Below are positions 17,034 through 26,218 of a stretch of 64,000 nucleotides of DNA, piece by piece. The stretch comes from DAOTXR01 sp034435375 (GTDB lineage: Bacteria; Chloroflexota; Anaerolineae; Aggregatilineales; UBA3940): assembly GCA_034435375.1 (NCBI GenBank), contig DAOTXR010000037.1, positions 116,300 to 180,299 of the forward strand, given 5' to 3'. Each line of letters begins with the position of its first letter. Position 1 is the stretch's first letter. A program made the position numbers and the translations under genes. The notes below the pieces were generated by a model that was given only the letters and a program-made list of their open reading frames with translations, was not told where the DNA came from and searched no databases.

Positions 17034-17061
17034 TTGCGGGTTGATGCCTGTGTCCTATAAT
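17034..17061 (+). promoter_or_regulatory. Promoter TTGCGG-16-TATAAT
   Basis: A -35 TTGCGG and a perfect -10 TATAAT are 16 bases apart. A second TATAAT at 17076-17081 lies 8 nt before the GTG at 17090, so a leaderless transcript starting at that GTG is also possible. Confidence 0.6.
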
Positions 17062-17089
17062 GGTCCCCAAGTAAGTATAATTCTGGCTT

Positions 17090-17998
17090 GTGGGCCGGGC
17101 AAGGCTTGGAATCATGCGCAGAACACACAGGGCGCTGCCCCTCCTGATTGCCGCTCTGATAGCCCTAGGGTTCATCGGCGCTCTGGCGATTCGCGGCGAC
17201 ACACCCCTGCAGAGCCGTTATTACCCACAGACAGGGCGCGTAGTACGTGAACCATTCCTGTCCTTTTTCCTGGAGCATGGTGGTGTGGCAACCTTCGGGT
17301 ATCCCCTCACCGATGCCTATCAGGACGAAGATGGTCTATGGGTACAGACTTTCCAGCGTGCCAAATTTCAACTGGCCGTGCAAGGCGTTGAGCTGGCGCC
17401 CATTGGACGTACGCTCAATCTGGGCGACCCGGCAGGCGGTCACGCCGTGGATGCTGTGTTCACCGACTTCTACCGCGAGCGTGGCGGTGAGGCATTTTTT
17501 GGACTGCCGCTGAACGCCGCCCATGATCAGAACGGTGTGTTAGTGCAAGACTTTGAGCGCGCGCGGTTGGTGCATGATGCTCTGGGCGAAATTCATCTGG
17601 CTGACCTGGGTTCTGCCTACCTCACAGTCTTTCCCCCTCCACAGGACATCGGTCAGGCCGCGATCCACTTGCAAGGAGTACCCACTCCGCAGCCTAGACT
17701 CCGCGCTAGCGTGAGCGTGGCACGACCTACTGTGGGGCATGGTGAACAGCAGACGATTTACCTGGTGCTTGAAGACGAAAATGGCAGCCCCGTGACAGGG
17801 GCGCAGGCATTGGCTATGTTGCGCTACAACGACGCCGTGGCAGAAGTCACGCTGCCGGATACCGACAGCCGAGGAGTGTCGCAGACCACATTTATCGTAC
17901 CTCCTGCGTTGCCGGGATCGCGGGTGGGGGTCGAGGTGTACGTCCTCGCTGGAGAGACCTTCCTCACTGTCGAGACCGCCTACTTCCAGTGGTGGTGA
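17090..17998 (+). CDS. Surface protein with two FxxFGxP-type repeats
   Basis: About 300 residues. A signal anchor (hydrophobic segment LLIAALIALGFIGALAI) is followed by two similar repeats: GGVATFGYPLTDAYQDEDG and GGEAFFGLPLNAAHDQNG, each ending in vQxFxRA. This repeat type recurs in secreted Chloroflexota proteins. Residues ~210-300 look like an Ig-type beta domain. The product is probably membrane-anchored and extracellular; its function is unknown. The start may be GTG 17090 (8 nt after a TATAAT) or ATG 17114 (AAGG upstream); the signal anchor fits both. Confidence 0.7.
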   Translation: MGRARLGIMRRTHRALPLLIAALIALGFIGALAIRGDTPLQSRYYPQTGRVVREPFLSFFLEHGGVATFGYPLTDAYQDEDGLWVQTFQRAKFQLAVQGVELAPIGRTLNLGDPAGGHAVDAVFTDFYRERGGEAFFGLPLNAAHDQNGVLVQDFERARLVHDALGEIHLADLGSAYLTVFPPPQDIGQAAIHLQGVPTPQPRLRASVSVARPTVGHGEQQTIYLVLEDENGSPVTGAQALAMLRYNDAVAEVTLPDTDSRGVSQTTFIVPPALPGSRVGVEVYVLAGETFLTVETAYFQWW

Positions 17999-18126
17999 CA
18001 TTAGGTTCCAAAGACCAGACACTGGGCCGGCGAAGCCCATCGGGCCGTTGCTCTGTGGTGGAGAAATCGAGCCAGAATCAGACAGGATGGTTTTGTCTCA
18101 CCTGCGGGTGCATACCTGAGGCAGGG

Positions 18127-18432
18127 TCAGTCCTGAGACTTCTCTTTCTTTCTCTCTGGCTTGGCCTGCGGGGTTTCGACTTCTTCACTGCCATCTTCCC
18201 AACTGATGATCCACACGCAGGCTCCGGCCACCAGGATGGTTGCTACAATCAGCGCGACCCACTGGTAGGGCAGCAACCCTACGTGGCGCGCCTCAATCAC
18301 CAGCAAAATCACCATGCCTGTGGCCAGCACGAACCAGGCTGACAGGCGGGGGTGTCTCTCAATCCAGCGCACCGCAGGGCCGACTGGCCCGTGGCGCAGG
18401 TTGTCGATAGCACGGTTCACAAACTTGGCCAT
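18127..18432 (-). CDS. Small two-helix membrane protein
   Basis: A 101-residue protein with a basic amphipathic N-terminus, two hydrophobic segments (about residues 30-50 and 55-80) and a charged C-terminal tail rich in Glu and Lys. The GGGGTC string precedes the ATG. It sits 19 bases downstream of the coaE-type gene and may be co-transcribed. No family is recognised. Confidence 0.6.
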   Translation of the reverse strand: MAKFVNRAIDNLRHGPVGPAVRWIERHPRLSAWFVLATGMVILLVIEARHVGLLPYQWVALIVATILVAGACVWIISWEDGSEEVETPQAKPERKKEKSQD

Positions 18433-18451
18433 GTGACCCCTTTACCAAGGA

Positions 18452-19591
18452 CTAGATTGGTTTCAAGACGCGGTCTGCACGCAGCCGCTTGACGAGCATA
18501 TAAGTGCCCTGAGGAGCTGAATCCTGAGCAGCCTCCCGCCAATCGGGTACGCGCAGGTCGGCAGGGACCTTCTGCTCATAGCCGGTGGACAGGATGGCCT
18601 GACGGACGCTGTCAGGCGTGTTGTTCTTCAGGAAAATCATGGCGATCTCGCTCTGCAGATCGTTGGCGCTGCGCTCGACGACCTCCAGCAGCCCGCTGAC
18701 GGCTTTGTCGATAGGGGCATTGGGCGCCACGATGAACTCGTCTACACGGGCGATCAGATTCTCGACCTGCCAGCCTGCCAGACCGATCACCTGAGTCCCT
18801 GCGTAGGCTAGGGAGTAAGCCTTCTGTCCAAAACGCAGCAGGATGTCAGTGCGGGTGAGTGATACGCCTTGTACCCGGTTGATGAATAAGGCAATGTCCT
18901 CAGCCTGCTTAGGCCCACCCCGGCGCACGCTGATCTCCCCAGCAGGGACCTCGATAACCGGCTCCGGTTCTGGAGGAGCCTCCTCGATCCCCACGAGCTT
19001 GTTGAAGGCCCTTTGGACCTGATTGTAGGTCTCCTCGTACCCGCCGCTGTTGTCGATCACCACATTGGCCCTGGCTAGCTTGGCAGACTGCGGGGGCTGT
19101 GCTCCGATTCGCGTGCGAGCCTCAGCCTCGCTCAACTTACGATCGCGCACCAGCCGCTGGACCTGTAACTCGATTGGTGTGTCTACCACCCACACGGTAT
19201 CGCACATGTCGGCCAGCCCAGCCTCGATCAGCTTGATGGCCTCAATGACGACCACCTTCTGCTTGGCCCGCCGGATAAGCAGATCGATCACCTGGGCAAC
19301 AATCGGGTGGGTGATCTTTTCCAGCAACGCCAAGGCTCCGGCATCGGCGAACACCACCTGCCCTAGCCGCTGGCGGTCGATCTGGCCCTCGCTGGTCAGA
19401 ATCCACCTGCCAAAAGTCTCGACAATAGGCTGATAAGCAGGCGCACCTGGTGACATGGCGCGATGCGCCAATCCATCGGCATCAATGCCGAATGCTCCCA
19501 GGTGTTCCAGCATGCGGCGCACCACGCTCTTGCCGGTGGCAATGTTGCCCGTCAGTCCAATGATCGTTTTGTCTGGCCATCGCTTGCTCAC
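18452..19591 (-). CDS. coaE: Dephospho-CoA kinase fused to GNAT-like domain
   Basis: Residues 1-~205 are dephospho-CoA kinase, which phosphorylates the 3' hydroxyl in the last step of CoA synthesis. The P-loop GLTGNIATGKS and the DADGLAH segment are visible. Residues ~225-379 do not belong to CoaE: they begin ISVRRGGPKQAEDIALFINR and continue in a GNAT-like strand order. An acyl-CoA-using or -sensing domain next to a CoA kinase is attractive but unproven. The GTG at 19591 is chosen (TGTGGAGC upstream); a longer frame begins at GTG 19657. Confidence 0.82.
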   Translation of the reverse strand: MSKRWPDKTIIGLTGNIATGKSVVRRMLEHLGAFGIDADGLAHRAMSPGAPAYQPIVETFGRWILTSEGQIDRQRLGQVVFADAGALALLEKITHPIVAQVIDLLIRRAKQKVVVIEAIKLIEAGLADMCDTVWVVDTPIELQVQRLVRDRKLSEAEARTRIGAQPPQSAKLARANVVIDNSGGYEETYNQVQRAFNKLVGIEEAPPEPEPVIEVPAGEISVRRGGPKQAEDIALFINRVQGVSLTRTDILLRFGQKAYSLAYAGTQVIGLAGWQVENLIARVDEFIVAPNAPIDKAVSGLLEVVERSANDLQSEIAMIFLKNNTPDSVRQAILSTGYEQKVPADLRVPDWREAAQDSAPQGTYMLVKRLRADRVLKPI

Positions 19592-19673
19592 TGGGCCGCT
19601 CCACACAGGTTGACAACGGATCGGGGTACGTGATCGGTATTCTAGCTGTAGCAGCACCGGGCGTCAAGCAAGG

Positions 19674-19702
19674 TTCACATTGGCCGTAGAGTTGGCTATA
19701 CT
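19674..19702 (+). promoter_or_regulatory. Promoter TTCACA-17-TATACT, leaderless
   Basis: A close match to the sigma-70 consensus at optimal 17-bp spacing ends only 7 bases before the ATG at 19710. The predicted RNA start falls on or beside the start codon, and no ribosome site is present, so the message is probably leaderless. Confidence 0.6.
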
Positions 19703-19709
19703 TGCGTCT

Positions 19710-20651
19710 ATGAGACACGGCCTGCTTGTGAGCCTGATCGTTGCGGCGCTGCTGGCAGTTATGTCCGCTTGTTCCTTGTTTCCATCGGATAGCATGGCCA
19801 CTTCCTCCATCTCTACTGTGGAGATCGACCTGCGCACCGCCAGTGCGCCCTCTGGCATGTTCACCTCCATTCCCACGGCCACTGCTGCGCCTACCCTCAC
19901 GCCCACTCCCACCTACACTCCCACCCCGACTGCTACACCCACTCCGCCGGCTTGGGATCCTGTTGCGCCTGGGATCAGCCGGACTTACCTGCCCGTGCCT
20001 GTCCCTGAGCGGGACACCCTCGCCTACGCCTACGCTCTGCGCCTCGACCCGAACCGGGTCGCATTTCGGGTATATTATGAGGGTGACCAGCCACATTCCA
20101 TCGCTGAGTGGCAGACCATCACTGGTGCGCCGGTGGTTGTGAACGGCGGGTTCTTCTCCGGCGATCATCGCCCTGTGGGACGGCTAGTGATCGATGGGGA
20201 ACTGTACGGTGCGCCGATCAGCACCGAGGAACGGATTGGCACGCCAGGACTTTTTGCTGTGCTCGATGACAGGGTTGAAATTTATGCCCTGGGGCGCTCA
20301 TCGTATAGCCCGCGCGGGATGCGCTTCGACCAAGCAGTCGAGTCCTATCCCATGTTGCTGCTGCCGGGCCGCCAGCCGACCTATCCTGACGATGTAGGTC
20401 GCCGTGCTCGTCGGACAGTGATCGGGATTGACGACCAGGGATATGTGGTGATTGTGCTGTTCGACAGCTCGGTGTTCTCGCTGGCCGAGCTGTCGCGGTG
20501 GCTGGCTGCGTCTAACCTGAACCTGGACACGGCGCTCAACCTGGACGGTGGGCGGTCGAGCGGCTTGGGTGTAGCATTGCCCTATGAACAGAAGCTGATC
20601 GAGGCTTATGTCCCGTTGCCAATCGTCATTGGGGTGTTTCTTAACCCTTAG
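19710..20651 (+). CDS. Phosphodiester glycosidase-like lipoprotein
   Basis: The ATG at 19710 begins a lipoprotein signal (VMSAC lipobox). A Thr/Pro-rich linker (about residues 45-75) follows, and then a domain resembling the phosphodiester glycosidase (NAGPA) family: NGGFFSGDHRPVGRLVID and NLDGGRSSGLGV are typical. Family members remove a GlcNAc or other sugar from phosphodiester-linked glycans. It may act on extracellular polysaccharides. It precedes the YhhN protein by 70 bases. Confidence 0.82.
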   Translation: MRHGLLVSLIVAALLAVMSACSLFPSDSMATSSISTVEIDLRTASAPSGMFTSIPTATAAPTLTPTPTYTPTPTATPTPPAWDPVAPGISRTYLPVPVPERDTLAYAYALRLDPNRVAFRVYYEGDQPHSIAEWQTITGAPVVVNGGFFSGDHRPVGRLVIDGELYGAPISTEERIGTPGLFAVLDDRVEIYALGRSSYSPRGMRFDQAVESYPMLLLPGRQPTYPDDVGRRARRTVIGIDDQGYVVIVLFDSSVFSLAELSRWLAASNLNLDTALNLDGGRSSGLGVALPYEQKLIEAYVPLPIVIGVFLNP

Positions 20652-20721
20652 GGACTGACCATGCCACGATCGTCGCCGGACCACTGGTTCGAGATCGCCT
20701 CTGATCGCGGAGCAGAACCCG

Positions 20722-21471
20722 ATGTTTGAATCTGTGTCGGTGATCTACCGCTCGATCTTCGCTGTGCTGTGCGCCACCTGGGTGGGAGCCTATGCCGTCG
20801 GCATGCTGCGTGGCAAGCCCAACGCCGACCGTTCGCGGCGGTTGCCGATTGGGGCCAAGGTCACCATGATCGCCGTGGTGTTGGTCTGTGGTATGCTGTG
20901 GTGGCTGGGCTTGGCAAGAGACACCCCCGCTGCCCGATTTGCCGCCTGGATTGTGTCCGGTTTGGTCGTCGGGGCAGGCGGCGACTTGCTAATGGCTGGC
21001 CTGTTTGCCATGCCCAGGGCTGAGATCGCCGCCATGGCTGCCTTCGGCGTGGGACATGTATGTTACGCCGTTGCGTGTCTCTTGGCGCGATCTTTGCTGG
21101 ATCGGACCGAGAGCGGGCCAGCGCTCACTGCCGCAGGACTTGGCATCACCGTAGGTGTGCTTGGGTGGATCGCGCTAATCCGCCGCCCCGATGGCTCCCA
21201 CACCATGAATGTCGCCAGTTTGCTCTATGGGCTGCTGCTGTTTGCCGCTCTGGGCATTGCAGTCGGGCTGTGGATCGAGACTGGCGCACTGGCGCTCTTG
21301 GCGCTGGGATTGGCACTGTTCGCCGCCTCAGATTTGCTATTGGCTCAGGTCCTGGTGCGCGGACGCGGCTTTCCCTATATCCGGGATGTAGTATGGATCA
21401 TCTACAGCACTGGCCAGCTACTGATCGCTTTCTCCATTGGGGCTGTGCTAGTGGCAGTGCAGGGCATATGA
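20722..21471 (+). CDS. YhhN/lysoplasmalogenase-family membrane protein
   Basis: A 249-residue polytopic protein with about eight hydrophobic segments. GAGGDLLMAG and the GVGHVCYAV and AASDLLLAQ motifs are those of the YhhN/TMEM86 family, integral membrane hydrolases of vinyl-ether lysophospholipids. The role in this organism is inferred from family only. GGAG lies about nine bases upstream of the ATG. Confidence 0.78.
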   Translation: MFESVSVIYRSIFAVLCATWVGAYAVGMLRGKPNADRSRRLPIGAKVTMIAVVLVCGMLWWLGLARDTPAARFAAWIVSGLVVGAGGDLLMAGLFAMPRAEIAAMAAFGVGHVCYAVACLLARSLLDRTESGPALTAAGLGITVGVLGWIALIRRPDGSHTMNVASLLYGLLLFAALGIAVGLWIETGALALLALGLALFAASDLLLAQVLVRGRGFPYIRDVVWIIYSTGQLLIAFSIGAVLVAVQGI

Positions 21472-21502
21472 AGCTGTCCTGCGTCGCTTAAGAGCGGTGT
21501 CA

Positions 21503-21530
21503 GAGGCCAGCTGGGCGCCCAGCTGGCCTC
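21503..21530. terminator. Perfect 28-bp palindrome between convergent genes
   Basis: The half GAGGCCAGCTGGGC is followed without spacer by its exact reverse complement. It lies between the convergent YhhN and thioredoxin-tandem genes, so it may act as a bidirectional terminator, though no T-tract flanks it. As DNA it is a large cruciform candidate. Confidence 0.55.
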
Positions 21531-21534
21531 CCGG

Positions 21535-22191
21535 CTAATTCTCCACCGCCGCCTTGATGGCGTCCAGCAACATGATCTCCGGAACAGCCCCCTCGACGAA
21601 TTCCGTCTCGTTGATCACGGTGCGTGGGACCCCCATGACATTATATTTCATCGCCAGGTACGGGAACTCGGTCGCCTCCACCATGTCGGCGCGGATGTGC
21701 TCGCTGGCAATGGCCAGCGCGTGAGCCATCACCACCGCACGCGGGCAGTATGGGCAGGTCGGCGTGACAAATACCTGTAGATGAATGTCTTTGTCAAGTG
21801 TCTTCAGGAAAGCCTGCGTCTCTGGGCTAAGCGATACGGCTTCAGGCCCGTCACCTACCGCTTTGATGTCATGCAGCAGCGAGCTGAACTCGTAACCTGA
21901 TGGGATGCCGTAGTAGCGCACGCCGAAGTCGTGGCCGTTGCCGTCCAAAATGGCGATGGCCGGAATCTTGTCGATGGCGTAGCTCTGAGCTTTGTCCTTG
22001 TCCTGGATGAGATCGTACACCTCCACCGTGATCTGTTCAGACAGCCCGGCGATCTCCTCGACGATCTGCCGTGTCTCTCGGCAGTACTGACATTCGAATT
22101 CCTGTGTGAACACAACCAGCTTCACCGACCCAGCCATGTCCTCCAGGAGCGCCTTCACATCCTTGCGCGTTCGCTCATCCAACAGCGACAT
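21535..22191 (-). CDS. Tandem-thioredoxin protein disulfide oxidoreductase
   Basis: A 218-residue protein with two thioredoxin-fold units. The N-terminal unit carries CQYC and the C-terminal unit CPYC. A KIPAIAIL and VMGVPRTV cis-proline strand follows each. This is the PDO/glutaredoxin-like family of thermophiles and some other bacteria, active in cytoplasmic dithiol exchange. A GGGAG ribosome site precedes the ATG. No thioredoxin reductase is nearby. Confidence 0.85.
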   Translation of the reverse strand: MSLLDERTRKDVKALLEDMAGSVKLVVFTQEFECQYCRETRQIVEEIAGLSEQITVEVYDLIQDKDKAQSYAIDKIPAIAILDGNGHDFGVRYYGIPSGYEFSSLLHDIKAVGDGPEAVSLSPETQAFLKTLDKDIHLQVFVTPTCPYCPRAVVMAHALAIASEHIRADMVEATEFPYLAMKYNVMGVPRTVINETEFVEGAVPEIMLLDAIKAAVEN

Positions 22192-22341
22192 GCTCTATCT
22201 CCCTCTATGAAAACGTAAGTTTGGTCGTCTGTCTCACTGCTCTATTGGATGCAGTGCTGGGCGGCAGGTTGCACAATAGGCGACACCTGGGGCATGCGCC
22301 GTGAGGATCGAATATGCGACAGCCGGAGGTTCAGTGGAGGA

Positions 22342-23574
22342 TCACGGCTTGCTCAGCAGCATCATCGCCAACAGTGCATAGATGGATGCTGCCTCAGCTA
22401 CGTCGTTTAGTACGATGTGTTCTTCAGTGGTGTGAGCATACTCAGGATTGCCAGGCCCAAACCCAACCGTTGGAATGCCTGCCACACCCATGCTATACAC
22501 GCCGTCAGTTGAGAACGCCCACCGCCCCACACTCGGCGACTGGCCGCGCACGGCGCGCACCGCTGTTGCTATGGCCCGGATCAGCAGGTGATTCTCCTCC
22601 AGCGCCCAGGCATTGAAAGCTTCACGTGTGGAGAACATGTAACCGGCGTAAGACTGGGCGCAATATTCGGCTACCTCCACCTGGGCGCGGATTCCCTCCC
22701 GCTCGATGATGCTCTCGATCTGCGCCTGGGCGCGTGTCGGCGTCTCGCCAAGCGTCAGGCGACGGTCCACGTAAAACGTGCACGAGTCGGGAATAGCGTT
22801 AAGGCTAGGCGCCTGGCTCTCGATGTGCGTGACGGCAATGGTACCCGGTCCCAGGAAGGGATCGCTTGGCAGGTCGGCTGAAAGCAGGTCGATTCCGAAG
22901 ATCAACCGTGAGGCGGCCAGAATGGCGTTCTCGCCCAGGTCAGGGCAGGCTCCATGGCTGCTCTTGCCGTGGACTGTCACCTTGAACAGCACACGCCCTC
23001 GATGCCCGCGCTTGATCTGCATGGCGCTTGGCTCCCCCAGGATCACCCAATCGGGCCGGATACCACTCTCTTCAACCACGATCTTGAGGGCACAGCCTTC
23101 ACAGGGTTCCTCCTGCACCACAAACGCCAGAATCAGCGTGCCATGCAGCTCAGCTTTGCTCTCCACCAACTGACGGGCGGCATAGACCATAGCGGCCAAT
23201 GATCCCTTCATGTCACACGAGCCTAGGCCATACAGCACGCCATTCTGGATGACGCCCGCATAAGGATCGTGTGGCCAGTCCCTGCCGGTCGCAGCGACGG
23301 TGTCCATGTGGCCATCGTACAGCAAAGTAGGGCCATCTCCATTGCCCAGCCGTGCGATCACACTCCCGGCCCGATCCACCGTCACGTCACTGATGCCGAA
23401 GCTGCGAAGTTGCGTCTCGACCAGCCTGGCGACCTCTGCCTCGCAGGTCGGGTGGCTGGGCGTCTGAACGAGGCGCTGCAAAAAGCTCTCCATCTCGGCA
23501 CGTTCATCGGGGTCGAGCGCCAGCCCGACCTCAGATACAGACTTGGGTATAGGGAACAGGGGTGCAGTGGGCAT
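22342..23574 (-). CDS. M20-family metallopeptidase (YgeY-like)
   Basis: A 410-residue M20 (ArgE/DapE/YgeY) hydrolase. The zinc motifs are present: DGHMDTV, GLGSCDMKGS and the VQEEPCEG Glu pair. A dimerisation-type insert lies at ~190-300. The overall layout resembles the YgeY (SsnA-linked) hydrolases more than ArgE, but the substrate is unknown. It starts 2 bases after the sugar-phosphate transferase gene, so the two are in one operon with no obvious link. Confidence 0.85.
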   Translation of the reverse strand: MPTAPLFPIPKSVSEVGLALDPDERAEMESFLQRLVQTPSHPTCEAEVARLVETQLRSFGISDVTVDRAGSVIARLGNGDGPTLLYDGHMDTVAATGRDWPHDPYAGVIQNGVLYGLGSCDMKGSLAAMVYAARQLVESKAELHGTLILAFVVQEEPCEGCALKIVVEESGIRPDWVILGEPSAMQIKRGHRGRVLFKVTVHGKSSHGACPDLGENAILAASRLIFGIDLLSADLPSDPFLGPGTIAVTHIESQAPSLNAIPDSCTFYVDRRLTLGETPTRAQAQIESIIEREGIRAQVEVAEYCAQSYAGYMFSTREAFNAWALEENHLLIRAIATAVRAVRGQSPSVGRWAFSTDGVYSMGVAGIPTVGFGPGNPEYAHTTEEHIVLNDVAEAASIYALLAMMLLSKP

Positions 23575-23576
23575 GA

Positions 23577-25013
23577 TCAGTATGCTCCATTACCGACGAT
23601 CAGGTGGGGAATGGTTTGCAACATGATGCGAAAGTCAAGTTCGAGGGACCAGTTCTCGATGTAAAAAATGTCAAGCAGACACATCTCATCAAATGGCACA
23701 TCGCTGCGCCCGCTGACCTGCCATAGACCGGTAATGCCCGGCAGTACACTCAGCCGCTTACGCTGCCAGGGAGCATACTGCGCAACCTCGTCTGGCGTGT
23801 TTGGGCGTGGCCCAATCCAGCTCATCTCACCACGCAGGACATTGATGATCTGTGGCAGCTCGTCGATGCTGGTCCGTCGTAGGAAGCGCCCCACGCGCGT
23901 CATGCGTGGATCATCCGGCACTTTCAGCAGAATGTTATCCTTGAATTTGTTCAGGTGGGTCACTGCGTCTTTCATCTGTTCTGCGCCTACGATCATGGTG
24001 CGAAATTTGACGACCTCGAACGGCTTGCCATCTTTTCCAATGCGCTGCTGTTTGAAGAGTATTGGCCCTGGCGAGTCGAGCTTGATGGCAATCCCCGCAA
24101 CAACGTATAGAAGGGCAAAGAATGGCAGAGCGATGATGCTCAGCACCAGGTCAACGGCACGCTTGATCAGCACAGCGCTCGATCCCAGACGCTCCGGGCC
24201 TGGGCCTAGCAGAGGAATGCCACTCAGAGTGTCCAGGTCTACGTTACGCATGCGCTGCTCAAACACGTCAGGCACTACCTTCACTTGGATGTGCTCGCGC
24301 TCGCAATCCTCGACGATCTGCATGATTCTGCGATGGTACATCCAGGGGAGCGTCACGATAACTTCGTCGATCTTCTCTTTGACGATCACTTCAGACAGCT
24401 GATCCAGTTTGCCCAGGCTTCGGATCCGGCCCAGGCCGTCATCTTTGGCTGGGTCGTCGTCAACGTAGCCTATGATCTGATAGCCTAGCATTGGCGTGGC
24501 CAGGATGGTGCGCATAACAGCACGCCCTATCTCGCCCGCGCCTACGATCAGCAACCGCTGGACGCCAACCCCACGGCGGTAGTGGCTGGCGAGTATCACA
24601 CTCCAGATCAGGCGGACGATGCTGAGGGAAACTACGATCAGTACACCAGCTAAGACAAGCATACCCCGCGAGTAGACCAGTGGCTGAAGGAAGAAGGTGA
24701 TCGCCATGACGATCACAATGCTGGTGGCCGTGCCGCTGACCAGGCTGTAAATTTCGTTCAGCCACCGCCGCCGCCTACGCTCTTCGTACAGGCCGCTGAG
24801 GCGGAACATGGTCAACGACAGCACCGTCAGCAAGATGGCAAATGGAATATAGGGCGTAAAGGGCGCGTCATAGCGCTCCTCAACGGGGTATGGCATGTTG
24901 AGCCGGTAGCGTATGATGTACGACAACGCAAATGCCACGTTAATGAAGACGACATCCAGCAGGGTAAGCACTACTTTCTGTGCAGTCTGCCTGCGCACCA
25001 TAGATGGTCTCAT
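23577..25013 (-). CDS. Polyprenyl sugar-phosphate transferase (WbaP-like)
   Basis: A 478-residue membrane enzyme that starts exopolysaccharide or O-antigen assembly by moving a sugar-1-phosphate to undecaprenyl phosphate. The N-terminal ~150 residues contain about four membrane segments, and a CoA-binding-like nucleotide domain (GAGEIGRAVMRTI) follows. The C-terminal catalytic domain has KRAVDLVLSI, DSPGPILFKQQRIG, FRTM and the LPQIINVLRGEMSWIGPRP motif. It overlaps the glycosyltransferase by 4 bases. Confidence 0.92.
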   Translation of the reverse strand: MRPSMVRRQTAQKVVLTLLDVVFINVAFALSYIIRYRLNMPYPVEERYDAPFTPYIPFAILLTVLSLTMFRLSGLYEERRRRRWLNEIYSLVSGTATSIVIVMAITFFLQPLVYSRGMLVLAGVLIVVSLSIVRLIWSVILASHYRRGVGVQRLLIVGAGEIGRAVMRTILATPMLGYQIIGYVDDDPAKDDGLGRIRSLGKLDQLSEVIVKEKIDEVIVTLPWMYHRRIMQIVEDCEREHIQVKVVPDVFEQRMRNVDLDTLSGIPLLGPGPERLGSSAVLIKRAVDLVLSIIALPFFALLYVVAGIAIKLDSPGPILFKQQRIGKDGKPFEVVKFRTMIVGAEQMKDAVTHLNKFKDNILLKVPDDPRMTRVGRFLRRTSIDELPQIINVLRGEMSWIGPRPNTPDEVAQYAPWQRKRLSVLPGITGLWQVSGRSDVPFDEMCLLDIFYIENWSLELDFRIMLQTIPHLIVGNGAY

Positions 25014-26149
25014 CCCTCGTTACCTAATGCCTGGCGGTATGCAGCGACAGTCTTCCGGGCGGTTTCGGTCCATGTGAACTGCCGCGCGCGTTCCTGTCCA
25101 CGTGCTGCCAAGTCACGCCGGGCGGTCTGGTTTTCGAGCAGGTTTGCCAAAGCGTCGGCCCAGGCGTCGGCGCTGGTCGGCGGCAACAAAATCCCCTCCT
25201 GGCCTACGGCCTCCGGCAGCGAGGTTGTGTCTGAAGCGACGACGGGCACGCCACATGCCATCGCCTCGAGCAGTGGAAGTCCAAAACCCTCGTAAAGTGA
25301 AGGATAGACGAATATCTCTGCTGCATTGTACCACAAGGGCAGGTCTACATTGTCCACAAAGCCGGGCAATAGTATATCTTGCGTCAGATTTAGCCCTTCG
25401 ACCAACGCCAAAAGCGGCCTGACCTGCCACCCTCTGCCACCGACCAGCACGAGCTTGACGCGGTCGCGGTGAGAGAGTTTGGCGTAAGCCCGGATCAGAG
25501 TGTCCAGGTTTTTGCGCGGTTCGAGAGTGCCTACGTACAGGATGAACCGTTCCGGCAACTGCTGGTGGGCGCGGAAACGGTCAATCTCTGCAGTGGGCAG
25601 GGGGTGGAAATTCTGCCCAACGCCGGGCACAGCCACATCGATCCTAGTCTGTGGGATACCCAGCAAGGCGCTGATCTCGGCTTTGCCGCTCTGCGAGATG
25701 GCGATCACCCGCCGGGCGCGCCGTGCTGAGAACTGTGTGATCAGCCGCAGATACAGTCGGCGACTGGCGCTCAACCGTCGGGGATAGCGCAGGAAGCTCA
25801 AGTCGTAAATAGTTACCACTGATGGGCCAGCCCACATCACGGGCAGCGAGAAGGCCATCCCGTGCAGCAGATGAGGGCGCAGGCGGGCCAACGCAAGCGG
25901 CGCGACAACCTGCTCCCACACGATGCGCACCAGTGGGTTGTGGGTAGGCAAGCGAGACCTCTGCACGGCCCAATCAGCGCGCTCAGGTAACTGTCCATTC
26001 CCAACAAAGACAGTGTAGGCAAAGCTCAAATCCACTTCTGGCAGGTGTGCTAGGGTGTTGAACAGATAGCCATGAATCCCGGCGCTGCGATAGGTTGCCT
26101 GACCAGAGAGCAGATGTGCATTGAGAGCCACCCGAGTCTGGGAAACCAT
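25010..26149 (-). CDS. Glycosyltransferase family 4 protein
   Basis: A 379-residue GT4-type transferase. The GTLEPRKN segment (donor-binding loop), the YPSLYEGFGLPLLEAMACG motif and the E-x7-E layout are present. It probably adds a sugar to the lipid-linked intermediate made by its downstream neighbour. TATAAT on the minus strand lies at 26156-26161, ending 6 bases before the ATG, so a leaderless message is likely. Confidence 0.92.
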   Translation of the reverse strand: MVSQTRVALNAHLLSGQATYRSAGIHGYLFNTLAHLPEVDLSFAYTVFVGNGQLPERADWAVQRSRLPTHNPLVRIVWEQVVAPLALARLRPHLLHGMAFSLPVMWAGPSVVTIYDLSFLRYPRRLSASRRLYLRLITQFSARRARRVIAISQSGKAEISALLGIPQTRIDVAVPGVGQNFHPLPTAEIDRFRAHQQLPERFILYVGTLEPRKNLDTLIRAYAKLSHRDRVKLVLVGGRGWQVRPLLALVEGLNLTQDILLPGFVDNVDLPLWYNAAEIFVYPSLYEGFGLPLLEAMACGVPVVASDTTSLPEAVGQEGILLPPTSADAWADALANLLENQTARRDLAARGQERARQFTWTETARKTVAAYRQALGNEG

Positions 26150-26155
26150 GGGACG

Positions 26156-26161
26156 ATTATA
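26156..26161 (-). promoter_or_regulatory. -10 TATAAT for the glycosyltransferase
   Basis: A perfect -10 hexamer ends 6 bases before the ATG at 26149. No good -35 is found at 16-18 bases. It is divergent from the helicase promoter 23 bases away. Confidence 0.45.
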
Positions 26162-26183
26162 ACGAGTTGGGGCAGGCTTGTCC

Positions 26184-26211
26184 TTGCAAACATACGTTCT
26201 ATCGGTAATAT
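26184..26211 (+). promoter_or_regulatory. Promoter TTGCAA-16-TAATAT, leaderless
   Basis: The -10 ends 7 bases before the helicase ATG at 26219, with no ribosome site in between. TTGCAA is itself palindromic, so it might serve both directions in this 70-bp divergent region. Confidence 0.5.
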
Positions 26212-26218
26212 CTACGTT

